A DNA stretch of 64,000 bases from NCBI RefSeq assembly GCF_002879855.1, contig NZ_PNYB01000012.1:1-64000 (forward strand), given 5' to 3'. Position numbers and translations under genes: made by a program. Each line of letters starts with the position of its first letter. Position 1 is the stretch's first letter. The notes beneath the pieces are model-generated. The model was not told where the DNA came from. It worked only from the letters and a program-made list of their open reading frames with translations, and made no database searches. Shown one piece after another: positions 27,691 through 35,456 of this stretch. The DNA is from Trinickia soli (lineage in GTDB: Bacteria > Pseudomonadota > Gammaproteobacteria > Burkholderiales > Burkholderiaceae).

Positions 27691-28672
27691 GATCGATGCA
27701 ATGATGAATGACGTGGAAAGACTCGAACTGCTGCTGATGAAGCACTGGGACATCCGGCCCACGCGGGTTCAGGCGCTATCGACAGGTCATACTAACAAAA
27801 CGTATCGCATCGACTGCGGCTCGCGCGCTGCCGTGCTGCGTGTGTCATGGCCCGGCAAATCCGCCGGGCAGGTCCGGCGCGAAGCGTCGATCCTGGAGCG
27901 TCTCGGCTCGTCGCCACAACTGCCCGCGCTACCGCGATTCCAGGCGACCGTGAACGCACAGCCGTACGCACAAGCCGATGATGGTAGCTGGCTGCACCTG
28001 TTCGAGCACATCGACGGCGCGCCCGGTCTGCCTGACGAGGCGGAGCCAGCCATCGTCGACGCGATGCATACGCTCGCCCGTCTGCATGCGGCGATGGCGA
28101 CGATGGACGCGAGCGTGTCCGATCCGCTCGCGTGGCTCAACGAGCGCTACGCACGGGTTTCGGTACGGCCGGTGCCGCCTTTGCCCACCATCCTTCTGGC
28201 GCACTACGATGGGCTGCTGTGGCGTATCGGCATGCATCTGACGGCGGCAGCGAAATGGATTCGCGGACCGGTGGGCTGGCTGCACGGCGACTATCACGCC
28301 GGCAACCTGCTGTTCGCCAGTGGAGCGGTGACGGGCGTGCTGGATTTCGACGACGTCGGGCAAGGCGCGCACTGGCTGGAGGCCGCCTTTGCACTATTCG
28401 CACTCTCGCGCGACGTCACCGATGAAGACCGTTTTACTTTCGACGTCCGGCTTTGGGACACTGGCCTGCGTGCCTACGCCGCGCTGCTGCCTGACGACGC
28501 CGTCTCGGACCTGATGCATTTGCAACGCGACGCGCTCGTGAACCTGTTCTGTGCGGACCAATCGTTGATTCATCTGGAAGCCGCCCAGCGCGGTCTATGG
28601 ACGCCAGGACCGGGTATGGGCTTCCTGACCTGCTGGCGACAGTTACTGGCCAGTACACCGCCTGATCGCTAG
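27689..28672 (+). CDS. Second APH-fold kinase
   Basis: The 327-residue product has HTNKTYRIDCGSRAAVLRVS (N-lobe, Lys replaced by Arg in VLRV), the catalytic loop GWLHGDYHAGNLLF (Asp about 196) and VTGVLDFDDVG (Mg2+ Asp). It is similar to homoserine-kinase-like and choline-kinase-like members of the APH family. Start codons at 27689 and 27704 are both possible; the first overlaps the divergent CmcI-like start. Its end overlaps the deacetylase gene by 30 bases. It shares little sequence with the other kinase at 22915, so two different phosphorylation steps are likely. Confidence 0.78.
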   Translation: MIDAMMNDVERLELLLMKHWDIRPTRVQALSTGHTNKTYRIDCGSRAAVLRVSWPGKSAGQVRREASILERLGSSPQLPALPRFQATVNAQPYAQADDGSWLHLFEHIDGAPGLPDEAEPAIVDAMHTLARLHAAMATMDASVSDPLAWLNERYARVSVRPVPPLPTILLAHYDGLLWRIGMHLTAAAKWIRGPVGWLHGDYHAGNLLFASGAVTGVLDFDDVGQGAHWLEAAFALFALSRDVTDEDRFTFDVRLWDTGLRAYAALLPDDAVSDLMHLQRDALVNLFCADQSLIHLEAAQRGLWTPGPGMGFLTCWRQLLASTPPDR

Positions 28673-29266
28673 CGGGCCGGTCTGCCAGCCCGGATCGCTG
28701 AGCAGCAGCCGTACGGCCTCGACGGTCGCGGGTCGCGCTTCCGCGAAGCGCGAGCTATCGTGCAGACAGAACAGGACATCCTGCCCGCGCGACGTCCCGT
28801 CCGCGATATGCTGGCGCATGCTCTGCGCGAGCGCATGGGGCGACGGCGGCGGCCGACACCAGTCGTCGAGAATGGCCGTCCATCCCGTGTGGCTGCGCTT
28901 CAGGCGCGCGAGCACGTCACTGCGCACATCCTGTGGTTCCAGACCATAAGGAAGCCGCAACGGAATCGAAGCCGGTACCGGCACGTCAGCGAGCCGATAG
29001 GCCTCGCGGAGCAGTGCATCGGTTCGTTCGATTTCATCGCTCAACGCTGCATCAGACAACGTGCCCGACCGGGCGTGCGAGTAGGTGTGATTGCCCAGCA
29101 CGTGTCCTTCGCGGATGGCCTGGGTTGCAACGTCCATCGCTTGCGCCAGATTGTGCCCAAGCACAAAAAATGTAGCCTGACACGACGCGGCGCGCAATAC
29201 GTTCAGCAGTTCAGGCGTCGACGGTCCGGGACCGTCGTCAAAACTGAGTCGAGTTGATATGTACAC
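28643..29266 (-). CDS. NodB-type polysaccharide deacetylase
   Basis: A 207-residue catalytic domain of carbohydrate esterase family 4: STRLSFDDGPGPST (residues 5-18; the DD motif with catalytic base and metal Asp), TFFVLG, GNHTYSHARSG (metal His pair HxxxH), and a late LFCLHDSS with the catalytic-type His. No signal peptide is present, so the protein is cytoplasmic and acts on an intracellular precursor, not on exported polysaccharide. It fits removal of an N-acetyl group from a GlcNAc-like precursor in the cluster. Confidence 0.85.
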   Translation of the reverse strand: MYISTRLSFDDGPGPSTPELLNVLRAASCQATFFVLGHNLAQAMDVATQAIREGHVLGNHTYSHARSGTLSDAALSDEIERTDALLREAYRLADVPVPASIPLRLPYGLEPQDVRSDVLARLKRSHTGWTAILDDWCRPPPSPHALAQSMRQHIADGTSRGQDVLFCLHDSSRFAEARPATVEAVRLLLSDPGWQTGPLAIRRCTGQ

Positions 29267-29444
29267 GTTGGAATGGCCGCGTTATGGGCATGAAGAACGG
29301 ATCGACCTTGAGGCCTCGGCATTATCGACAGGCAGTCCATGCACACCGAACACGCACATGCAGCCAGAACCAGATCGCATCAATTCGCCCAGGTGGTGCC
29401 CAGCCTGGATTCGCCATTATTTCAAGGTCTCCACAAGGCTCGTC

Positions 29445-31217
29445 TCACGGCATGCTCACGCCGTGAATCCGCGACCAGTGTGCCAGTGCGCAGGTCCGAA
29501 ACATCACGGCGCGCTCATGTTCGTTGAGCGGGGACGGATCGGCGCAACGGCGCTGGAGCCGGGGCACATCGAGCAAACCGGCAATGCGCCCGGCATCCGT
29601 GGCCAGTATCTCACGCACGTGCTGGCGCAACAGCTCGCCATTGCCTTGATCCTTGGGTAAGGCCGATTTTCTGCGCAAGCGCACGGCTTCAGGCAATGCG
29701 CCGCGCGAGGCTTCGCGTAACATGGCTTTTTCCACGCCATCGCGTAAAGCCAGCTCCGGAGGAATGGTGGCGGCCAGGTCCAGCACTTCGGTATCGCTGA
29801 ACGGCACGCGCGCTTCCAGCCCGTGTGCCATGCAATGGATATCGCCGTTATGCAGCAGGCGCTGCAACCAGCGATGACGGACCAGCCATTGCGTGGCGCG
29901 CAGACGTCCGGCGGGCGTATCCCAATCGTGTCCGGCTGCGATGGCCAGTTTGCGATAGACATTGCCGTAGTGTTGTAACGGTTGTTCTAACAGGCCGTGA
30001 CGCAGATACGGATCGGCAGTCAAGCGCTGCAGGATATGGGTGGGATCGCTGATAGCGTGCGGGTCAAGCAGAAAGTGATAGCCATAATGCGTTTCATCGG
30101 CCGCATCGCCTACCATCACCGCCTTGAGACGCGTGCTTGCGGCACGTGCCAGATGATGTTGCGCCAGCTCCTGCTCCCATGCCGGCAGGGCATCGTTTTG
30201 CGCAGCCAATCGCGACAGGTCGTGAGCCAGTGCGGAACGCGAAGGCGTTACATCTTCGCGTGGCAGGCCCAATTTCGACGCAGCGTGTTCGGCAAAAGGT
30301 TGATCGTCGGAAGCCACGATTAGCGAACGCGCGTAGTCGTAGCGATCATGACCTTCGAAGCGAATGGTTAAGCAGGGCGGCGTCGCACCTGCCGCGCGTG
30401 CCAGGCCGCCGATAAGCGTGGAATCAAGGCCGCCGCTGAAGAACAGGCCGACAGGCACATCGGCGATCAGGCTGCGCCGGACGGCCGCGGCCAGCCGGTC
30501 GCGCAGTGCGCGAGCGATATCGTCGGCCGTCGCGGCCAGATTTTCCGTTATCTCGGGTGACCAGCGTGACAGCCGCAAGCCATGGCGATCCAGGCGTAGC
30601 AGATGCCCGGGTGGCAGGTAGGCCATGCCATCGAACATCGGCTGCGCTACACCGCTGAAGAACGGTGCCACCAGGTATTCCAGCAGGGCTTCAATATTCG
30701 CGCGCGGCGCTTGCATCGCCGGCAGCAATCCTTTCGCCTCGGAGGCGAACAGGAATTCGCCGCCTTGCTGCAAGTAAACGAACGGTTTGACGCCCAGCCG
30801 GTCGCGTGCGGCAAAAGCTTGCTGTCGATGTGTGTCCCAGACCAGGAACGCAAACATGCCGTTGAAGCGGCGCAGGCATGCCTCTCCCCATACCGCATAG
30901 GCGGCAAGTACCACTTCAGTATCGGTGTTGGTGCGGAACGGCCAGTACGCGGCCAGATCGCGGCGCAGTTCTGCGTAGTTATAGATCTCGCCGTTGTAGA
31001 CCAGCACGTAACGATGGTCGGCGCTGCACATCGGCTGCGCGCCGTGCTCGGCATCGAGCATGGCCAGGCGGTTATGGGCGAGCACGGCGTAGTGGTCATG
31101 CCACAAACCCTGGTCATCCGGGCCGCGATGCCGTTGCCGCTCGCGCATGGCGAGCACGCGCTCGACCTGCGCCGGTGCGTGACCGTCATGACGGATCAGT
31201 CCAGCCAGCCCGCACAT
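29445..31217 (-). CDS. asnB: Asparagine synthetase, glutamine-hydrolysing type
   Basis: I start at ATG 31217 so that the nucleophile is Cys2 (MCGLAGLIRHDG). The 590-residue protein has a complete glutaminase half (RHRGPDDQGLW, YNGEIYNYAELR, NTDTEVVLAAY) and a synthetase half with LFFSGGLDSTLIGGLARAAG (about 256-275) and VGDAADETHYGYHF. It transfers glutamine nitrogen to a carboxylate; in this setting the acceptor is probably a pathway intermediate, not aspartate. Upstream, the stop of the decayed amide-ligase remnant overlaps this ATG (TGATG), showing that the two were once co-translated. Confidence 0.85.
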   Translation of the reverse strand: MCGLAGLIRHDGHAPAQVERVLAMRERQRHRGPDDQGLWHDHYAVLAHNRLAMLDAEHGAQPMCSADHRYVLVYNGEIYNYAELRRDLAAYWPFRTNTDTEVVLAAYAVWGEACLRRFNGMFAFLVWDTHRQQAFAARDRLGVKPFVYLQQGGEFLFASEAKGLLPAMQAPRANIEALLEYLVAPFFSGVAQPMFDGMAYLPPGHLLRLDRHGLRLSRWSPEITENLAATADDIARALRDRLAAAVRRSLIADVPVGLFFSGGLDSTLIGGLARAAGATPPCLTIRFEGHDRYDYARSLIVASDDQPFAEHAASKLGLPREDVTPSRSALAHDLSRLAAQNDALPAWEQELAQHHLARAASTRLKAVMVGDAADETHYGYHFLLDPHAISDPTHILQRLTADPYLRHGLLEQPLQHYGNVYRKLAIAAGHDWDTPAGRLRATQWLVRHRWLQRLLHNGDIHCMAHGLEARVPFSDTEVLDLAATIPPELALRDGVEKAMLREASRGALPEAVRLRRKSALPKDQGNGELLRQHVREILATDAGRIAGLLDVPRLQRRCADPSPLNEHERAVMFRTCALAHWSRIHGVSMP

Positions 31218-31510
31218 CAGACGGTCACACCCAGGTGGTCGAGGGCGAGTAACAACGTGGTCCACAGCAGACGTTTGGCATCCTCGTTCAAGCCCCGCCC
31301 CGGCCGTTGTAGTCTGTAGGAGGGTGCGCAGTGCGTGTCTGAGCCAGCAGCGACACCGGCGGCGCTGGTCAGCTGCGCTTCGGGCCTTACACCAATTGCG
31401 CGTGCAGGTGCAGCGTGTCGGTCAGCTCGCGCAGGCACTCCCTGGTCGTGTCGGGCGGCAGGCATCAAGAGATGCGCGATCACGGTTGGATCGATACGCG
31501 GCATACACAA
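31217..31510 (-). pseudogene. Decayed copy of the asparagine-synthetase-like amide ligase
   Basis: The minus strand encodes PRIDPTVIAHL, then in a shifted frame PDTTRECLRELTDTLHL and, after an in-frame stop, GPKRS, and back in the first frame LNEDAKRLLWTTLLLALDHL. The same order occurs in the intact protein at 24779-25831 (FVDPNVVAHL, PDPHKQCLRELGARLHL, GPKRGR, WTTLTLTLDHL). At least two frameshifts, a stop and an internal deletion are visible, and everything before the last 100 residues is gone. It is a degenerate paralogue that used to precede asnB. Confidence 0.82.
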
Positions 31511-31994
31511 CGGGTTCGATCCGACCAAAATTGGATTCGTGCCACTACGTCTCGTGGAATTTCGGTTCGATCCTTCTTTGGTCGCTTCGTGATGACCGTG
31601 GTGCTCATATTGTTGGATGCCATTTATGGTTGGTGCTCTATGGTTCGGGCGCAATAACACCCATTGATTCGTGCGGAGCGGCGCTTGCCGCGCCCACGCT
31701 AATGTACATCGGCGAGAAATGCGGCTGGAGTCCTTTTGCCAAATTAAGAAAGTATAGACAGAGTCAGTGACCGCTTTGGAAGCGGTGCTTCGAGCGGCTC
31801 CTCTCGGCTGACTGCTGCCTGATGCCACGTCGGAGCCGACGTACTCCCTTTGTTGGTTTTTGGCGTCTCAAATGTCGCAAGACGGACTTTATTCCGTGGC
31901 AGGATCGCCGAACCGCGGTTTCCGATCGTCATGACGGACTTTGCGCGGGAGCATGATCGAAAGCCGGCAGCCTATCGATTCAATGAGTTACGAA

Positions 31995-32087
31995 CTGTCC
32001 CTCAGACGGACTTTATTCTCCCGGATCAGCATTGATCCGGTGTAATAAAGTCCGTCTCGGGAGAATAAAGTTCGTCTTGGGGACAGA
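31995..32087. repeat. Nested inverted repeats of a GACGGACTTTATTCTCC-type unit
   Basis: A 26-base arm at 32003-32028 (CAGACGGACTTTATTCTCCC then GGATCA) is followed after four bases (GCAT) by its near-exact reverse complement at 32033-32058; only the three bases TCT/TGT and neighbours differ. A second reverse copy, extended to CTTGGGGACAG, follows at 32054-32087 and mirrors CTGTCCCTCAGAC at 31995-32007. A further partial copy is at 31877-31905 and another at 14057. The structure could fold into a long hairpin. Confidence 0.75.
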
Positions 32088-32160
32088 TGGCGGGCGACTC
32101 CACACGCCCCAGGGCTCGGCGCCCGCGAAAAGACACGGAGTATCGCCCCGCGCGCGCTGG

Positions 32161-32294
32161 CGCGAACCCACTCATTTGCAGCGAAGGACGCGCCCGCTGC
32201 TCCATTGGGTTCGACTGACGATATCGTCGAAGCACGTTGTTCGCGCGACTATCGGGACGGCAACGGCGCAATTCGGCCAGTTGTGGACACTCGA
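32161..32294 (+). repeat. Dispersed 134-bp repeat, copy A
   Basis: Begins CGCGAACCCACT and contains GAAGGACGCG, CCGCTGCTC, ATTGGGTTCG, ACTGACGATATCGTC and ATCGGGACGGCAACGG. The same ordered segments with about 80-85% identity and the same length occur at 44943-45076 in the same orientation. No open frame is conserved between the copies, so it is a noncoding repeat, possibly the edge of a lost mobile element. Confidence 0.75.
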
Positions 32295-32470
32295 TCGCTG
32301 GGTGAACTTCACCGGGAAGCAGACGTTCGCGATAGGTCTCTCCACTCGCTATAAGCGCTCGGCACACCAGCACACGACGTCTTCCTTATCCGGCACACGG
32401 TTTTCCTATGCGGTCCACTGGGCGCCGTCACAGCGCCAGAAGCGCCACAGGACGAACGGCACGGCCGTGG

Positions 32471-33388
32471 CTATTCCATGCCCGGAGGGAGCAACGCCGT
32501 TTTGCGCCGCGCGATGCGTAACAACGCATCCAACTCTGATGCGTGTTGCGCATTCCTGTAGGCGAGGCCAAATCCGATCCAGAATTCCCTTTCCTTGAGC
32601 GGCCTGAAAGTCGCACCGGCGCGCCGCACCTTCGTCATCGACTTCGGTATGAAGCCGATGCCTCGTCCGTTCGCCACTTCGGCCAGCAGGAGGTGGTGAT
32701 CCGCGGGTTCCGTCAGTCTGCGGCTCGGCGCATGTCCGAGCTTCGCGAACACTTCCTCGTAGTGATCGAAGAATCCGGGATTTGTTCGGCGCTGCGGCCA
32801 GAACAGGGGTTGGTCATTCAACTGCGCGATCGACAGGACTTTGTGTCGCGCGAGCGGATGCCGTGCGGGGATTACCGCGACCAGCGGCTCTTTGTGCAGC
32901 GGTTCAACCACCAGATCCCCTGTTGCGCTTGGCAGTCCGATCAAGGCGACATCGAGCGCGCCACGCTGCAGGCGCCGGATAAGCTCGACGGAAATGGCGG
33001 CAACGAAAACCAGGGACCCGTCAGGAACCGCTTTCTTGAAGGCAGGCTCGAGGGACGGAAAGACCTCCGGGTCGAATACCTTGGTATAACCGACCCTGAG
33101 CTGCCGGGGCGTTCCCTTTGAATGCCGTCGTGCGGTTTCGATCGCCTCTGCGGCCTGAAGCAGCGTCTTCCTGGCCCCCTTCAGGAATGCGCTGCCCGCT
33201 GTCGTAAGTTCCGCGCCCGCCGAATCGCGATTGAGCAATGTCACCCCGAGTTCGCTCTCGAGCTGTTTGATCTGGCGGCTTAGAGGCGGTTGTGACATGT
33301 GCAGTCGTTCGGCCGCGGCGCGGAAGGTGCCTTCCTCCGCCACTGCGACGAAGCACTCCAACTGGCGCAGATCGATTCGTATCCTCAT
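32471..33388 (-). CDS. LysR-family regulator divergent from the CMD-like gene
   Basis: The 305-residue protein has the N-terminal helix-turn-helix (LECFVAVAEEGTFRAAAERL, MSQPPLSRQIKQLESELGV) and an effector domain with RVGYTKVF and DVALIGLP. It is CatR/BenM-like in length and in the PPLSRQI recognition helix. It reads away from the triple-CMD gene with 92 bp between start codons, the normal layout of a LysR protein and its target. The inducer is probably an aromatic breakdown product or a quinone-like compound, but that is inferred only from its neighbour. Confidence 0.88.
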   Translation of the reverse strand: MRIRIDLRQLECFVAVAEEGTFRAAAERLHMSQPPLSRQIKQLESELGVTLLNRDSAGAELTTAGSAFLKGARKTLLQAAEAIETARRHSKGTPRQLRVGYTKVFDPEVFPSLEPAFKKAVPDGSLVFVAAISVELIRRLQRGALDVALIGLPSATGDLVVEPLHKEPLVAVIPARHPLARHKVLSIAQLNDQPLFWPQRRTNPGFFDHYEEVFAKLGHAPSRRLTEPADHHLLLAEVANGRGIGFIPKSMTKVRRAGATFRPLKEREFWIGFGLAYRNAQHASELDALLRIARRKTALLPPGME

Positions 33389-33480
33389 GCAGAAAAGGTA
33401 TCACGAATTTGGTCTTGGCCCATTGCATCTTCCTGCCCGTATGCTCCGTTCCACTGACTTCGAGAAGGAGCAAATCAGAC

Positions 33481-34860
33481 ATGGATACGTGCAAGCGTAA
33501 GGACTTTCCGCAGAGGATCACCGCAGCCGGAACGCTGGCACCGGCCGAAGGCAAAACACAGATGAATGGATCTACGGCTCAGACAGGCGTGACGGCCCTC
33601 TTGGGCGCTTCCGCTGCCGGAACCAGTGCAGAACGTTATTCCCGGGGTATAGAGGTGCTGAAGAGGATCGGTGGCGCGGGCTACGATATCCCGGTCCACC
33701 GTCTGGCGCAGGTTGCCCCGGATTTGGCACGATTCACGGTTGAATTTGCCTACGGAGACATCCTGTCGCGGCCGGGGCTGGATCTGCGCCTTCGCCAGAT
33801 CGCCACCGTTGCCGCGCTGATGGCCCATGGCAGCGTGCAACCGCAACTGAAATATCACATGACCGGCTTCCTCAATGCCGGCGGCGAGCCAACGGAATTG
33901 GTCGAAATGCTGTTCCAGGCGATTGCTATCCTGGGGTTTCCGGTCTCGATCAATGCCGTGGGCATCGTTCGCGAGATCTTTCGGGAGCGCGGTCTAGTTT
34001 TCGATCCGATAGCCCCAGTGTCCGACGATGGCGCTGCGCGATATCAGCGGGGTCTCGAGGTGCTCGACGACTTGATGGCCAATCCGGAGGAGTACATGGA
34101 AAAGCTGGAAAGCACTTCACCCGAACTCGCTCGCTGGTCGGTCGAGTTTGCGTTCGGTGAGATCTTCGTTCGCGAAGGACTCAATCCAAAGGCAAGACAG
34201 ATCGCGATCATCTCGATGCTCGCGGCAGCCGGCAATCGTAGCGATCTGCTCCGCCTTCATATCGAAGCCGGGCTCAAGTCGGGCCTGTCCCGCACCGAGA
34301 TCACCGAAGCCCTGATGCAACTGGCTGTCTATGCCGGGTTCCCTAGCGCTCTCAATGCCTTTGGGGTTGCGAACGCCGTCTTCACGAAGCCGGAGCAAAA
34401 AGAGAAAGAAGGGGCAGGCGGCTGGGTAAGCGCGAATGCAATCGTCTCTGAAACTCGCAAGGCTCGCAGCGAACGCGGATTGGCGACACTCGCCAAGACT
34501 TCTGCCCAGGCGGGCGAGGCCGTGGTCAACAGCTTTAACGACCTGGCCCCAGATATCGGCCGCGCGATCGTCGAGCACTCCTACGGCGACATCTTCAGCC
34601 GTGCCGGGCTCGACGCGAAAACGCGCGAGCTTGCCGCATGCTCGGCGCTCGCCGCGGTGGGAAGCAAAGCGACGGAGACGCCGCTGCGGGTCCATGCGAA
34701 TGCGGCGCTGACGGCGGGCGCGACGCAGGCGGAAATCGTCGAAACGCTGCTAAACCTCCTTCCCTATCGCGGATATCCCGCAGTCGAGGAAAGCATACGT
34801 GTCGTCGGCGAGGAATTCAGAAAGCGCAGCGATTCTGAAGTAGGCGCGCTAATTTCCTGA
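33481..34860 (+). CDS. Three-domain carboxymuconolactone decarboxylase (CMD)-like protein
   Basis: The 459-residue protein contains three copies of the CMD/AhpD fold: about residues 55-165 (FAYGDILSRPGLDLRLRQIA), 185-290 (FAFGEIFVREGLNPKARQIA) and 350-455 (HSYGDIFSRAGLDAKTRELA). Each ends in a similar LLxxxxYxGYPxxxN/E stretch. The usual members are one or two domains. None of the copies has the CxxC of AhpD peroxidases, so gamma-carboxymuconolactone decarboxylase-type chemistry or a structural role is more likely than thiol peroxidation. Start ATG 33481 has AAGGAGC 12 bases ahead. Transcribed away from its LysR regulator. Confidence 0.85.
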   Translation: MDTCKRKDFPQRITAAGTLAPAEGKTQMNGSTAQTGVTALLGASAAGTSAERYSRGIEVLKRIGGAGYDIPVHRLAQVAPDLARFTVEFAYGDILSRPGLDLRLRQIATVAALMAHGSVQPQLKYHMTGFLNAGGEPTELVEMLFQAIAILGFPVSINAVGIVREIFRERGLVFDPIAPVSDDGAARYQRGLEVLDDLMANPEEYMEKLESTSPELARWSVEFAFGEIFVREGLNPKARQIAIISMLAAAGNRSDLLRLHIEAGLKSGLSRTEITEALMQLAVYAGFPSALNAFGVANAVFTKPEQKEKEGAGGWVSANAIVSETRKARSERGLATLAKTSAQAGEAVVNSFNDLAPDIGRAIVEHSYGDIFSRAGLDAKTRELAACSALAAVGSKATETPLRVHANAALTAGATQAEIVETLLNLLPYRGYPAVEESIRVVGEEFRKRSDSEVGALIS

Positions 34861-35456
34861 ATGTCGGCTTTGCTCCGATTCGACGTCCGGTTCTGGGAGC
34901 GGTCTACGTCGGCTTGGGGTCGGTCGGTACGCGACGCTTGCGACGCGGATCCTGTGCATTCCGTGTGCGGGAAGCCTTTATTGGTGGTCTGCCCAGGTAT
35001 CGTCGAAAGACAGGATGACCGCACGCATCTCGTTAATCCGTACGGGCGTTGCTTTACGTACTATTCGTGCGCTCTTTCTACCGGTGTTCGGCGACGCCGA
35101 CAGTAGGCGGATTGGCTGATACTGATTTGCGCATAGCCCCGCGGAGCGTTCGTCGATGCGCTCAAAATCCAGAGGAAGCCTGGTGGTCGTGCAGCGCAGC
35201 CATTCGAGTACTTCAAGGCGTCGTATCGGGTCGAGACACCCGCAAAGGGCGAGCCGCCCGCAGGCGAAACACGCAACGATTACACGTACCGATTGCGCCA
35301 GGAACACAGCGTGCCAATTGCCAACAGCATTCAACAGCCCTTGTCATCCTTTTGATCGATGCCGCGCGCGGCGCCCCGTCTGTAGAGTGGGTGCATGTGC
35401 CGCCTTTCAATGGGCGGTGTGTGTTCAGCCTTCGTCCCACAGGAGCCCGCTTCATC
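34861..35456. other. 596-bp spacer with a possible 72-residue remnant at 35137-35355
   Basis: I see no intact gene. The frame 35137-35355 on the plus strand reads ALKIQRKPGGRAAQPFEYF and ASYRVETPAKGEPPAGETRN before a TGA, a composition more protein-like than its surroundings, without start codon or recognisable family. The last 100 bp should hold the promoter of the MoaF gene. Confidence 0.4.

Larger units (their letters stand above)
31511..32470. other. 960-bp gene-free, repeat-bearing spacer
   Basis: No coding sequence could be supported between the ligase remnant and the LysR gene. The spacer contains the TTATT/TAATAAAG repeat units at 31877-31905 and 31995-32087 and one copy of the 134-bp dispersed repeat at 32161-32294. 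It separates the biosynthetic block from the catabolic block and is probably a site of past insertion and deletion. Confidence 0.6.

Noticed and set aside
31217-31828. A 203-codon frame upstream of asnB as a functional gene
   Set aside because: Only its end matches the amide ligase, with intervening frameshifts and a stop in the matching frame; the first half is noncoding text.
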